Shown here piece after piece: positions 12,883 to 25,348 of a DNA stretch of 64,000 bases (the stretch's first letter is position 1; every line of letters begins with the position of its first letter). Source of the DNA: Cotesia glomerata (lineage: Eukaryota; Arthropoda; Insecta; Hymenoptera; Braconidae). Location: positions 3,906,001 through 3,970,000 of the forward strand of contig NC_058160.1 in the NCBI RefSeq assembly GCF_020080835.1. The letters are read 5' to 3'. The notes under the pieces were generated by a model. It had not been told where the DNA came from. It made no database searches and was given only the letters and a program-made list of their open reading frames with translations. Both the position numbers and the translations under genes were made by a program.

Positions 12883-14199
12883 TTAGTTTTATTCTCCACG
12901 TGTATAACTTCAAATTCTACCAACGAAGTTTTGAAACTCCACAACCACACACAACTTCCAGCTCCGGACTTAAAAGATTCTTTCGTTACAATCCAAAAGT
13001 ATCGATCAATAAAAAAACAATCGCAGTAGCAAGGAGTTGAAAGCTTACGGGGTACATTTCACTACTAAAACTCTTATTATCGCATGTACAAAGAGTGTAA
13101 GTCTAAACTGATAGTCTGAGAGAGACAGAGGTTGGTTTTGTCCCGCGGGACAATTTGTTCCCGGAAAGCGGCGTAGAGCCACCCTTGAGTAGAAAGAAGG
13201 GTGAAAGGGGACGGGAGGCACCCTCAACCCTCTTCCTCTTGTTCTTTTGACGTCTCGCTCCACACAATGTGTTAAGGGGTGCTGGAACAACTCATACACC
13301 TTGGTGGTTTCGCGTGAATCGGTAGTTACCGAATAAACTCCCTTTTGATAAAGACCCGGGAGATAACTTACTTTATTATCTGTATCTATCCTGCCATCGC
13401 TTTATCTGTGTTTATATCGCATGTGTGTGTTCATATGTGGATGTCTGAGTGTTGACAACTCTTTCGCACAGTATTATAGGTAGATATTATACATATAGTA
13501 AATATAGTAAATGTGTCAGTGTATGGCACGGATAGGGTGGAAGCGCGATTCAAACGCGTATTTCAAATACGAAATCAAAAGCCTCATTGTCACTATAGAA
13601 ATGGCTCTATTTGGAAACGATGTATTCAGCATGAAGCACGTGGAATTAACGCTGTTTGTTCAATACTACTTTTGACGCAATGTTTATTTTTAACTAAAAT
13701 GAAATAAAATGAGAAGAGGACTCTGCCTCTGCGTGAGTCTGAGAAGATAAAGGAGACGAATATATAATATACAATATACGATATACAATAAACAATATAA
13801 ACACATACATAGGAGCAATAAGAGAAAGGAGGTGCCAGAAAAGCGCACCGAAGGAAAATAAATAAAAATATATAATATGCCTGCCGAAACAATTGGAACC
13901 TAAGGAGAATGGAGATCTCGCTTTTTATATTTCTTCTCCATTTGATTATTTTTTTCTTCTCTTATATATGTATATATTGTATTTAGTATATATGTTTATT
14001 ATTATGCTTGATGTATGTATGTATCTTTTAGCTTATTTGTCGAATATTGCACGGTTAAATGTTTTTAGATGTAAATTACCTAGGTGTTATGTTATTCAGA
14101 TTCTTTTGACAATTGAAATGTAATAGAGAAAATAATTTTTTTTGAATTGAAAATATTAGTGAGTTTTTTGGTAGTTAAAAAATGGTTTTAGTAAAAGAT
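12883..14199. other. Non-coding stretch, no gene seen
   Basis: A moderately GC-rich island (about 13040-13900) has overlapping ORFs on both strands (13045-13299 and 13626-13892 minus, 13513-13707 and 13893-14123 plus). None has a domain or conserved-looking composition. Pyrimidine tracts and short (ATA) repeats are present. No RNA gene recognised. Confidence 0.5.
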
Positions 14200-14425
14200 A
14201 CACTGAAAAACAATTTATTTGATTCGATCAAAAAAAAAAATTTTTAATGAAGAAATTAATTTTGAGTTTGAATTAAACAGAAAAATTATTGAGTTACAAA
14301 ATTGGCAGTTTCTTAAGTAAATTTTACTTGATGCAAAATGATTTAACTCTCCAAAATTACGTCCTTAGTTTAAGATTATTTTTTCGTGAATTAAATTAAT
14401 TAATTTTATTATCAGTAGATATTTT
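14200..14425. repeat. Degenerate CTTGA-type MITE
   Basis: It begins ACACTGAAAAACAATTTATT with TTGATTCGATC, has internal TTAAGTAAATTTTACTTGA words, and ends TTTTATTATCAGT. This is the family layout with drift. It has no coding capacity. Confidence 0.45.
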
Positions 14426-16311
14426 TGGATTAAAAATCGACAAAATTTTTCCGATATTTTTGTAAATTCTTATAAAAAATTTGGTTATTTTTATTTGACC
14501 TTGTATAAAGAAAAACTCTTTTTTTATTTTTTTGAGAGACTGAGAACTTTTTCAACCAATTTATTTCTTTTAGCTTACGTTTAAAAAATCTTATAAATAG
14601 AAGAAAAGATAATTGTTCAGTTTCATGATCACTTTTTTTTTCTTTTTCATAAAAAATCAATAAATTAACAATTTAAAAAATTTTTGGAATTTTAAATTTG
14701 TCTATTTCACGGCGAATTTACAATAATCTTTAAAAAATTTAAAGAAATAATTTTTTTAATTAGTTTTAAACTTTTCTTCTTAATTATTATATTTTTGTCT
14801 AAAAAAAAAATTATGTAATTGTCTAAAAAAAAATTCTAAGTATCATTTTTTAAGTTTAAAAATTATTGACTATGAAACTAAAAAATTCAACGTGTTATTT
14901 CAAATTCCTTCCTTTAGAAATTTTTCATCCTGAAAATTAAAAAAATTCAAACAAAATATTTCTTAAAAAACTCACCATTGGACGAAAGAAGATCGATGAT
15001 CGACAATTAGTCCCTAAATATGAAAATCGGAGGATGTAAACAGAGGACTGGCAGCGGAGCGTGCTTGACTTGGACTCTCGATCGTAATCACTATCACTAG
15101 AAGTCATCCACTCAGTCACCTCGATCGAAGCTCAATGGAACCTGGTAATCAAAATCACAGGGTCCACTTTACACTGCAAACTGGATATATAACATATCAC
15201 ACATATACGAGACATGACACAGAGACACTTGCATACACACATTAGCACACCTTTATTATCTACATGCACACATTCTGGATGTTGAATTCTGGAGCAGAGA
15301 GTACTCCAGAGCGATGAGCATCATGAGATCCGATCACGATCACCATCGGATAGAAAGAGACCGACAGGGATAGGATATTTCAGTACTGCAGAAGCACCAG
15401 CACAAAACGCACTAGATTCGAAACCGAAAATTCCATTGCATTGTCCGCGTGTCAGTGGATGTCACGTGCAACCGCGGATATGCCTCCACTGTAAATATTA
15501 TATGTCAACTCTCGCTAAATCATTGCCATTGGCAATCACTCACACACACACTGCACACACTTACACCAGACACACACTTGACAACCAACAGCCACTCGTA
15601 TATTTAAATATTTATTTTTATTTATTTACTCTATCAATCAGAAATATCGCCGCTCTTCGCTCCGATATAATACACTAAATTTTTCAATGAAAATTCACTA
15701 CCGGACGTGTCAGTAATTACAAATGATTCATGTCAGTTTTCACTACACGTGTTTTGGAATTTTTTAAACAAAATCAGAAAAATAAAAAAATATTTTTTGA
15801 AAATTTTTCGGTAGAATATTTTTTATTTTTATTGACAATGGTTGATGTTCAATTTTTATTATTGACGATTATTGATATCATTGATAACGATAGGAGTGAT
15901 ATCGGAGCGGAGCAGGCAAACTCTGTGACAGAGTGTAACAACGCGCGGCGAGAGACTGATTCGCGCATCACGTTCCCCAGCCACACGCCATCTTTCCGGC
16001 TGTGCTGTTCCCCACCCTCGAGTATTGTTGTACTCCCTCTCTTGCGAAGCTTAATTTTAAACATTAATTGTATTTTTTTTTTTTTGAAAAAAAAATAAAG
16101 AATCAAGAGAAAATTTTGTGAACCAAGAAAATAATTTTAAAAAGTTTCAGTGTCTTGAATCAAAATGAAAAATTATTGAATCAAATAATATTTATTTAAG
16201 CCAAGAAAAAAATGTTAGTTTAAAAATTTTTCTACTTGAATCAAAATAAAATTCTTCAAAATTATTTTCTTGATTCAATAATTTTTAAGTTACTGATATG
16301 TCACTCATACA
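14426..16311. other. Non-coding stretch around a possible promoter island
   Basis: AT-rich up to about 14930, then less AT-rich to about 16050. Apart from the weak exon candidate at 14976-15107, ORFs such as 15436-15678 and 15730-16098 (plus) and 15849-16106 (minus) overlap and show nothing recognisable. A CA-rich microsatellite-like patch lies at about 15538-15580. About 16085-16300 repeats CTTGA-family words. Confidence 0.45.
14976..15107 (-). CDS. Possible first coding exon of an unknown gene (weak)
   Basis: On the minus strand an ATG opens 44 codons beginning MTSSDSDYDRESKSS, a hydrophilic, acidic start. The frame ends exactly at a strong donor (CCAATG then GTGAGT, phase 0). The second half (YILRFSYLGTNCRSSIFF) looks less protein-like. 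No downstream exon was found in the window, so this may equally be a 5' UTR exon or chance. Function unknown. Confidence 0.22.
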
Positions 16312-16735
16312 CAGAAAAAAAAATTAACTTGATTCAAGAGAAAAATTCTTGAACTAAGAATATAATTTTGAAGAGGGTAATTGTCTTGAATCAAAACGAA
16401 AAATTCTTGAATTAAGTGAAATTTCCTTAAATCAAGAATTTTGGACCGTCTGCTGTAAAATTTTCTTAATGTGGGATACGACGTATTAGAATGGCAGTAT
16501 CGTCATACTGTTTCTGTTGTATTACTTAATTACACTTTTTGTTATTATTCATTAATTATACTAGACACTGTACAATTTGCCATCCGGTAATAAGCCTTGG
16601 CATATAAATCCAATAAATAAATAAATAATTGAATAAAGAATTTTTCCACTTGATTAAAGTTTACAAAACTTTTAAAAATTATATTCTTGACTCAATAATT
16701 TTTCTCTTAAATCAAATTAATTTTTTATCAGTGTA
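16312..16735. repeat. CTTGA-type MITE split by a LINE tail
   Basis: The left part begins CACAGAAAAAAAAATTAACT with TTGATTCAAGAG; the right part ends CTTAAATCAAATTAATTT just before ATCAGTG. Together they form the usual inverted-repeat MITE. A retrotransposon 3' end (about 16470-16629) lies between the two halves, so the MITE is older than the LINE insertion. Confidence 0.65.
16470..16629 (+). mobile_element. 3' end of a non-LTR retrotransposon (LINE)
   Basis: It ends in the word GCCTTGGCATA followed by an AATAAATAAATAAATAA tail, a typical LINE 3' terminus. TTGCCATCCGG stands just upstream. The same word pair (GCCATTTGGC, GCCTTGGCATAA) occurs in the minus-strand fragment at 56826-57420, which also preserves the end of the reverse-transcriptase ORF, so both probably belong to one family. 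The left boundary is uncertain. Confidence 0.55.
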
Positions 16736-17592
16736 CTCTACATCAATTCCAATGAATTAATTTGATTTAATAGTTAGTTTCAGTAAATTACTAACGATAG
16801 ATAAACACAATTGAAAGCGACGAAGTGAAACCCGAGACAATAATCGCATACCCTATTAACGAAAGCGAAGAAGATGGTGGTGGATGCAAAAAAGGGTACA
16901 GGCGTCGCCGGATGTGATTAACAAGTTGACCGTCTCAAAAGGAAGTCCCGTTTAATTATGTTATATTATTATTGCATTAGCAATTTTTAGCCGTAATTGG
17001 CTCGAAGATTATTATTGAGACCAAGACCAGGATAAATGAAAGATTTGTCAGACAATCAATTGACCCGAATCCCACGTGGGATCAAGCAGCGCTGGAAGGT
17101 TTTACCTTGATGGTTTCATCTGTTTTGAGTTATGATAAATAACTCCAAAAAAAAGTTTATATAAATAAAAATTGAAAGTTGAAACACCGAGCTAAAATTA
17201 TTGGCATATTAAAAGTGTGGAGAAGCTAGATGTTCATCGTGGATCATTCGTTAACGCGGGATTAGATGAACCTCTTGGAATATGAATATGAATATATATT
17301 ATATAATGGAATATGGAATATTATCTATGTATTCGTGTGTACAAGGGTGGAGACACGGTGGGTCGTTAAGACAGCGTCTTAATATCACGCGGGGACAGAG
17401 GCTTATAATCCTAAGACCTCTGAGAGAATAGCGGGAGGATCAACCTGGGATTCTAATTAAACGGAAAACAACTTGATTAACTTGGCAACTGCCCTAGGGT
17501 CTTTGAAACTCTGTTGTACTTAACTCGGTGCTCTATTACCGATTTCCATACTTACTATAGACTGTATATACTGCCACGATTTACACTCCCGA
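16736..17592. other. Non-coding stretch, no gene seen
   Basis: A moderately GC-rich unique-looking stretch (about 16850-17590) with no ORF of note on either strand and no repeat shared with other parts of the window. It could be regulatory, but nothing in the sequence shows this. Confidence 0.45.
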
Positions 17593-18833
17593 CTGACACG
17601 CACTTGTACCTGACATTTAGCGATAATTAAATTTACTTATGGAAAACTTGGGGTCTTGATGAAAAATTTCACTGTTTTCAGCTTATATTTAAAGTTTTTA
17701 TTTCTTTGATCTAGTAGTGGATAAAAATTTATTTTTTTAAGTAATATGTTAGAAAATTATGTTTTTGTTTTCATCAAATATCAAAAATTTTTATGAATTT
17801 TTTGAATATGATATTAAAGTACTTACATAAATAAATTTGAAAATTTTAGAGGTCGAGCAAGAGTTATTATAAAACTTTGAACAAAATTTGAGTCGTACTT
17901 TAAAAATCTTTCGATTTGATCTTAATTAAAAAATTTAAAATTCTCATATTTCGAATCAGTTTTCAATTTTTGATTAAACATCAATAGACTATCATGAATA
18001 AATTAAAAAATTTTACAGTTCTCTTAACGATGTTTATAAAATTTTAAAGAAAATTTGACTTTTTTACTCTTTAAAAATCTTTTCAACTGATCTTAGTTGA
18101 AAAATTTAAAATTCTACAATTCTGAACCAGTTTTAAAATTTTGATCTAATATTTCCCAACACTGATAGAAGGATTTGTTTATAGTTAAAAATATTTGTTA
18201 ATATATAAAAAATTATTTACTAAAGACCACTTTTTAGTCCTTAATAAATATTTCTTAGTATTTAAAAAGTTCTATTAATATTTAATAAATGAATATCAGC
18301 TGACACGCACTTGTACCTGACATTTAGCTATAATTAAATTTACTTATGGAAAACTTGGGGTCTTGATGAAAAATTTCACTGTTTTCAGCTTATATTTAAA
18401 GTTTTTATTTCTTTGATCTAGTAGTGGATAAAAATTTATTTTTTTAAGAAATATGTTAGAAAATTATGTTTTTGTTTTCATCAAATATCAAAAATTTTAA
18501 TGAATTTTTTGAATACGACATTAAAGTACTTACATAAATAAATTTTAAAATTTTAGAGGTCGAACAAGAATGATTATAAAACTTTGAACAAAATTTGAGT
18601 CGTACTTTAAAAATCTTTCGATTTGATCTTAATTAAAAAATTCAAAATTCTCATATTAATATTTAAATTAAAAAATTTTACAGGTCTGTTAACAATGTTT
18701 ATCAAACTTTAAAGAAAATTTGACTTTTTCACTCTTTAAAAATCTTTTCAATTGTCCGTCGTTGAAAAATTTTAATTCCTACAATTTTAAACCAGTTTTA
18801 AAATTTTGATCTAATATTTACCAAGATTTTGAA
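17593..18833. repeat. Tandem duplication of about 0.55 kb with a half MITE between
   Basis: The segment starting CTGACACGCACTTGTACCTG at 17593 is repeated from 18300. The copies stay alignable, with small deletions in copy 2, up to TTTTGATCTAATATTT (18137 and about 18810). Between the copies, 18160-18299, sits the left half of the 271-bp CACTGATAGAAGG foldback. Copy 2 continues past the MITE insertion point without the MITE. No coding capacity. Confidence 0.85.
18160..18299. repeat. Half copy of the 271-bp foldback MITE
   Basis: It starts CACTGATAGAAGGATTTG like the complete copies at 3979 and 25349 but stops at ATGAATATCAG, the midpoint of the palindrome. There it abuts the second copy of the tandem duplication. 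The right half is absent. Confidence 0.8.
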
Positions 18834-20120
18834 CAAAATTTGACTCTTCAAAATTATTTCAATCTGATCATAGTACAAAAATTCCTTTAAACCATTTAAA
18901 AACACTTAATCCATGTCATTTTCCCAACTTTAATCTAAAAAAAGAGCAGAGGACCAGTAATGCCCCAGGGGCCTATTTTATCTCTTTCTTCCATAATGGA
19001 TCCAGCTTTTAGTGGAGATATTATTGCAGCGAAATTTCAAAAACTCTTTCTGTAGACTATATATAACTAAAATATCAACATATCCACAATCCACATACTC
19101 TTGCGCCTTACTTACATACATCCAAAGCCTTTCCTTCGCAATTTCGTCGCCACATTTGCCTTTGTCTCGTGACAACAATGCACTGGCACTGTCATGATGA
19201 CGTAAAAATGTGCGGTTGCCTGTCAAGGGGTTTTTCTTTTCTTTATGTACCGTAGTATAATATAGTACAGTATAGAACACATTCTTCCCTACAACACTTT
19301 CTTCTCTTTCACATTCGAACATCTATATTCTCTATTATGAACATCAACCCACGTCTCATATGTGACGATCTATTAATATTACATCTCTGTCAAACACAAA
19401 TAAGTAAATAAATAAATAAGTAGATTGATGAATTGTGTCCTCGTGGGTGAATACAATTTTGTGATTGTGATTGTAACAGTAACAACAGGGAAGCAGAAAA
19501 CGAAGAATGGAGGACGGGAACGAAGAGGGTGGAAAATAAAGTAGATAAAAAATATTATTTAACGCTGCACCAGGAAAGGTGTTATAGCGAGGAATATTGT
19601 GCCCGCGGAATCTCTTCCTATGGTCGGAACAATGAGGATGCAAATGATCGGCCGAAGATCGATAAGGAGCGCGTGCGATCAGAATTTTCGAGCCACGGTC
19701 TTCTTAACAGAACCAACCGGTAGACAAAAGAGCTGCCGATGCCTAGATGACAATGCCGAGTTGCATTACGTATGCAGGTATGGATCTTTCGAATTCGTAG
19801 CATTCTGCTCGATCTTTTCTTTCCCGATATAGTGCCCCAAGTTAATACTTTCGAAGATATTTATAATTATGTATTGAACGGGGTGGAGCAAAAAATCAAC
19901 TATTTTAGTTTTTTAAAGTTCGTATTAAATTAAATTTATGTTTTAAAAGCCTTCTACAATATACAGCAAAATAAAAAATTTTTAGGTGTGCTCAAGATTC
20001 ACATACTAAAAAATCGGGAATTTTTTAATTTTTGCAAAATTTTTAGACTTTTTTTGTATTTTTGTGCTTTTTTTTAATAATAATAAGCGTACTACACAGA
20101 AAAAAAATTAACGAATTAAT
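18834..20120. other. Non-coding stretch, no confirmed gene
   Basis: A less AT-rich island (about 18950-19850) has overlapping ORFs on both strands (18978-19322, 19356-19643 and 19618-19803 minus; 19012-19197, 19529-19723 and 19599-19832 plus). None carries a recognisable domain. A possible donor (GCAG then GTATGG) lies at about 19777-19782 on the plus strand, but I could not tie it to an exon. The rest is AT-rich. Confidence 0.45.
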
Positions 20121-20124
20121 TTAA

Positions 20125-20715
20125 GGTAGTTCCAGCATGAAATCACTTTTCGACAGATTCGGCTGAAATTTTTTTTACGGGTTCAGAATAGCTTTATTTA
20201 TAAACTCCTAAAATTTCATAATTTTTGACCATTTAGATCGCGAGATATTTAAAGTCAAAATTGTCGATTTTGAGGGTCATGTTCTATTTAAAGTATGTAA
20301 AATGTCCGGTCTCTCCAACTATTTTTTATTATATTAAAAAATTCTCTCGACAGAATTGGAAAAAAAATTAGGAGAGTGTTAAAAAATGTTTTTAGAATAA
20401 GTTAAAAAAATAAAAGTAGCACCTCACTGTTTTGTTATCGAGATATAATAATTAAAAAAAAAATAATTTTTGATCCATTTCTAACCTGCTCATTGTACAA
20501 TTTATAGCGATTCGGCAACGCCGTGCGCAATGCTCCCTGAAATAGTGTAGCATAAAAAGCGGGAAATTCAAATCTTTCACGGTTTTCAAGAGCAACGTTG
20601 CCAGATCACTAAACTAACAATATGTAATTATATGTGTGGACGTCTGTGTGCCGACGCTTTTAAATTTTTGTCCATAGTAAATGCTCTAACTATACTATAC
20701 CACGCTGGAACTACG
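20125..20715. repeat. 591-bp TTAA-flanked TIR element (piggyBac-like MITE)
   Basis: It begins GGTAGTTCCAGCATG and ends CACGCTGGAACTACG, imperfect terminal inverted repeats around GTAGTTCCAGC. TTAA stands immediately on both sides (20121-20124 and 20716-20719), the target duplication of the piggyBac superfamily. No transposase ORF remains. The superfamily assignment rests only on TTAA, and the right flank is a TTAATTAATTAA run, which weakens it. Confidence 0.6.
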
Positions 20716-20846
20716 TTAATTAATTAATTAATCCTAACAGCTGGCCCCTTCTTTTTATCGCGTCGCGCTCATTGCGAGAAACGATACTATCCTTGTTGCA
20801 CTTATCATCATTGCGGTTTTATGTTTTTTTTAAACAAAAAATTTCG

Positions 20847-20910
20847 AAAAAAACGCTCTGCTACGAAATAGATAATTAAAAGATCTATTTCGTAGCAAAG
20901 CGTTTTTTTT
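20847..20910. repeat. Short inverted repeat (hairpin)
   Basis: AACGCTCTGCTACGAAATAG on the left pairs with CTATTTCGTAGCAAAGCGTT on the right with one mismatch. The spacer is about nine bases and the flanks are A/T runs. No recognised gene is linked to it. Confidence 0.7.
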
Positions 20911-21035
20911 TAATTCTTCTTTTTCTAAGAGAGAAATATAAAGCTGCAAACGTAGTGATCCGGGCTGTTAAGAAAATAATTTTGAAGAATTTTATCCTCT
21001 TGGTTTGGGTGGAAAAATTCTTAAACTAAGAAATT

Positions 21036-21192
21036 TTTAACTTCCCGCTAAGAAAATCGAAGATTTCCAAAAATCGGGAAGTTATTGTTTTCACCCCGTT
21101 TTACGAAAATCGAGTTTTCATCGAATCTCGACGTTTCGAGGTCCTAGGAAGCTTTCCTGACTATTCCCGCGATGGTGTCTGTCTGTTTGTGT

Positions 21193-21262
<70 letters not shown>

Positions 21263-21969
21263 GTGTGTGTGTGTGTGTGGATGTAAACCTCTTATCACTT
21301 TTGAACGGCTTGACCGATTTGATCGCGGTTGGTGCCATTCGAAAGGGCTTGACCAAACTTAGATTTTGTATATACTTTGGAACGATTCGGACCGGTGGAT
21401 TTTGAGAAATCGCAAAAAACTACAAAAAAAAATTTTTTCAAAAGTTATTTTTTTGGAATAACTTTTAAACGGCTTTACCAATCAATTTAAAAAACTAATC
21501 AGCTCTTAACATCAAAAAACCACGTCGATCGCCGCCAGTCCGGTCAAAATCGGTTGATTCGTTCGTGAGTTATCGTTGACGAAAGAAAACCGAAAAAAGT
21601 GTTTTTTCGGAATTACTCCGAAGTTTTCCACTCTGTCAATATAAACTTAAACATTTTTCATGAAGCTTAAAAAACTGCGTCGAATGCCACCAACCGCGTG
21701 AAAATCGGTTCATTCATTCAAAAGTTATTGCGATTTGAAAATTAAAAAAATAGTGTTTTATCAAACTTCTATCAAACTTTTGAGCTCGAAGAGCTCAAAA
21801 GCATACAAAAGCTATTTTTTTGAGCTCGAAGAACTCAAAATAATACACAAATTGTATTTATGAGCTCGAAGAGCTCTAAAACGTCATAAGTGCAATTTCA
21901 AGCGCTTAAGTATAGAATTGGCGGGAAGTTGCAGGGATGGCCTTCAGGGTCAACCGTTTTCCTAATTTT
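21036..21969. repeat. AACTTCCCGC repeat with GT microsatellite, copy 1
   Basis: It opens with AACTTCCCGCTAAG and has GCGGGAAGTTGCAGGGATGG near its end (21921 onward). An internal CGGGAAGTT near the left end gives a subterminal foldback. A (GT)n run lies at about 21185-21278. The word GAGCTCGAAGAGCTC and variants occur three times at about 21780-21880. A second copy lies at 59280-60140. The ORFs across the GT run are low-complexity artefacts. Confidence 0.8.
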
Positions 21970-23084
21970 TTTTTACTTGATTTAAGAATTTTTCTATTAA
22001 TTTAAAGTATAAATTTTTTTTTTTATAAAGCAAATTTGAAAAAAACTGAAAAATCTCAATTACTGTGTTTTGAAATTGGACAATCAAGAAGAATTCTGTC
22101 GTACTCACTTTTTGATTCCCATCTTTTATAATTTTAACAAATTTATTATTTTTCGTGTGAGAACTATATTTTAAATTTTACTGTTTTCTATATTATGATT
22201 CCGATAAACAAGTGAGTAATTTTGCTGACTAAATTAATATAAGAATACATGAGAGACGACAATAGAACTTAAATAATGAATTGTGAATCAGGAATATTTA
22301 ACCGAACGAAGTATCGGACACAATGGTAATTGTAATAAAGAAGAAAAAGAAAGATCTATATAAAAGTGATTGGCTGCTGAGTTGTATATTTCGCAGGTGT
22401 GGGTGTGGGTGTGTGTATCAATTAAAATAAAAGAATCCGTATACACGGGTAGTAGTACAGTCGGATGGTGATTCCATAGGAATCGTCGAATCAGAATAGA
22501 AGTAAAGAAAAGAATATAAAATAAAATAAAAATGGGCTGCGAGAGGAGAGTACCGGCGCAAGGAACTACAATTAAGCTGGTTGGAACGTGGCTGAGTTGT
22601 TCCATTGAGAGAATTGGTCCGCGCGCAGGGAGCCAACTATCGAGCAGAATTGAGAGGCTAAGGGGGGTACCGGGGGCTTCGCAGATTATCAAGCATCAGT
22701 TGTTGGGAAGAATAACCACCCGGCAACCGTCATTTAACTTTAACGCTCCAACTGCCCCCTTTTCCCTCAGCGGGCTCTGATCGCTCCCCGCACTGCTCAC
22801 CCTGAGTTACATCCCTCGAGGGCCACCAAAAGTCCATGCTAATTAAATCTGCCTACGTATATATGTATACAATCCAATGTTTTACCTTCTCTTCTCCCAC
22901 TAGTTGTTTTGAATCTACTCTGGTTTTTCTGACTTTTCTTTTATCAGATTTTTTATTGAACGTAAAAGTTACAAACGATTTTCTAAGATTTTTTTTATAC
23001 CTACCAATGAATTTTTCACATATGAGTTTTGCGTCGTAATAAATCCTTCATTTTATCAATTTGTCTGAATTTTTATCGATTCAC
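21970..23084. other. Non-coding stretch, no gene seen
   Basis: A less AT-rich island (about 22260-22830) carries overlapping ORFs on both strands (22288-22692 and 22418-22636 minus, 22532-22780 plus) without a recognisable domain. Around it the DNA is AT-rich. No RNA gene seen. Confidence 0.5.
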
Positions 23085-23315
23085 TGACAAAAACAAATTA
23101 ACTTAATTTAAGATAAAGATTCTTGAATCAAAAAAATTATTTTGAAGAGTTCCGTTGTTTTAAATTGAAACGAAAAATTTGTGAATCAAGTAAAATTTAC
23201 TTAAAAATAAATTTCTTAGTTCAAGAATTTTTCTACTTAAATCAAGACAATTAAGAACTTTAAAATGATTTTCTTGATTTTTTTTAATCAAGTTAATTTT
23301 ATTTTTAAAGTATAA
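23085..23315. repeat. CTTGA-type MITE
   Basis: It begins CACTGACAAAAACAAATTAA with CTTAATTTAAG, contains TTCTTGAATC and CTTAAATCAAGA, and ends AATCAAGTTAATTTTATTTT. This is the family layout with moderate drift. No coding capacity. Confidence 0.55.
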
Positions 23316-24943
23316 TTAAGTGAAGTTTAACCTGAATTTATAGATTTTCACGGTTTGATATTTTTTTGTCGATAATTAATTTATCATCTAAATAATAAAC
23401 AAAATAATTAGCAAAATTTTTCAACCAAGATATTTTTATTTTAAAAAGAAAAAATTATTTAAATTTTGACTTATAATCTTTTTTGTTTTTCTGTTTCATA
23501 TTTTTAATTTTAATAATTAAAATTTTTTATTTTTAATAATCAACGACTTCATTAATAATTATTTAACCCTTCTATTCACTTCTTTGCCCTTAGGTACACC
23601 ACTATCAAAAATATCTTAAAAATTCAGCATGTTTTCTACGCGAAATAGTCAGATAAAGTTTTCCATTCTAAAAAATTTAAGTTTGTTAAAAAATGTTCCG
23701 AACATTAAAGCTCCCAATACATGAGAGACTTAACTATTCTATAAACTTTTATTTATTTCTCGTAGCGTACATAAAATTGTATTGGTATTGGTAAAGAAAA
23801 ATATCCCCGAAGATGCGGGAGTCAGTCAGGTCAATGCGTTATATTCTTCTCGACAATGCCGTCATTTCGATGTATTGTGTCAGGTCTCCGTACCATGAAT
23901 TTGCGGCGATGTACTTTCTTATTCATTCAATACAAAAATTTTTATTACCGAGTACGAGCTTTTATGCTGGTTCAATAAAATATCTATACACATAATATAA
24001 AATGGACCAACAAATAAATTTTAATATCTCGAAAAATATTGCTTTCGATTAGGCGCCGACGTATCGTTTATTGTTTACTCAATTATATAGATGGACTTAA
24101 AATATAAATATTTGAAAATTACTCAAAAAAAATTTCAAGGCACTCAATGGTTTTACGAGAGAATTTAAACAGCGGATACGGATAAAGAAGAATCTTGGCT
24201 TTATAAGACGAATGTACTACGTTAGAGCTTATTCTTGTTTCTCTTTTCATCCTTGCGCTTTTTTGCGGTACAGTCTTTATATATATATATATATAAATCT
24301 GAATATGAGGAAAGAAAAGAGGAGAGAGGGACCTAGTTTCTTAGGGGAATCACAAACTCAGCAACAATGAGAAAACAATGAGTTGACGTTACGGCGATGA
24401 GGCAGAGCCGGGCACACGAGCGAGAACAGACAATGAACGGGGTAGTAACAAAGCGTCGAAGAAGGACATGAATGTAGTCATAACTGTGTGGACAATGGGC
24501 TGTTGGTATAGAGAGATACTATAAAACTTTTGCGAGAATAACTTTGAGTACTACATCAAGATATTGTTGATTCTATCTGCCAACAAAAATCTATACAATT
24601 TTATTGTGCTATTAGTATTAATTACTGATGGGTGATTCAAAAGGAGAGATTATAAAAATTGTGCGGAGATGAGTTAGATTTTAGTTTGGAATTATTGAGT
24701 TTTGACAAGATCAAATTTTTAAATTTTATGTTAGAACTTTAAATTTTAATTTTGACTTGATATTGAGCAGTAAAAAAAAATTGATAAGAATTTTTTTGTA
24801 GCGCATTGAATTTTTGACGAACAATGTGTCTTATGATTTTTTTGTATCTTCAATGTTTTATTCAGAATTTTTAGGATTTTAATCAAGCAAACTTATTGAG
24901 GATCAAGATTTAGCTCATAAAAAATATTGATATTTTTTTTTTT
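23316..24943. other. Non-coding stretch, no gene seen
   Basis: AT-rich to about 23700, then a moderately GC-rich island (about 23700-24620). That island includes a short (TA)n run near 24275-24295 and one small ORF (23813-23995 plus) with no domain. Nothing else is recognised. Confidence 0.5.
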
Positions 24944-25044
24944 GGGGGATTCGAACCCACGGATTCGAACCCACGCCTGGCCGGTAAGTTAGTCCGAGTT
25001 CTCTATAGGCCATGCGCCTTAGACGACTCGGCTAACGTCACCGG
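24944..25044 (-). pseudogene. tRNA-like sequence, probably a tRNA pseudogene
   Basis: Read on the minus strand it has an A-box-like TTAGCCGAGTCG followed by TCTAAGGCGC, as in Ser/Leu tRNAs. A possible anticodon stem TGGCC/GGCCA encloses about 25 bases. A B-box TGGGTTCGAATCC is present twice in tandem, followed by CCCCC and an A run. The duplicated T-arm, oversized loop and absent paired acceptor stem argue against a working tRNA; a tRNA-derived SINE head is the alternative. Confidence 0.5.
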
Positions 25045-25348
25045 ATAAATAATGATAGTGTTTAGTCGAAAAATTAATAAATTTGAACGGTTCATTTCAA
25101 TTTATTCTTGAGTCAATGAATTTATTTCCGGATAATAATTTTTCTTTTTATCACTGTGTTTTACGAAGATAATAAACTCGTGATCTATAAATTTCGAATT
25201 TATTCGCTAAAAGATAAAAATTATTTTCAAGATAAAACATTCTCCAATCGAGATAAAATAATTTTCTTGAATCAATTATTTTTTTCTTCAATTTAAATAT
25301 TTATTTATCGAATTTAGAATTTTCTGAGGGGATGATCAGTCCGTACTC

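Noticed and set aside
21144..21405. ORFs encoding Thr-His or Cys-Val repeats
   Set aside because: Translations of the (GT)n microsatellite in the AACTTCCCGC repeat; not genes.
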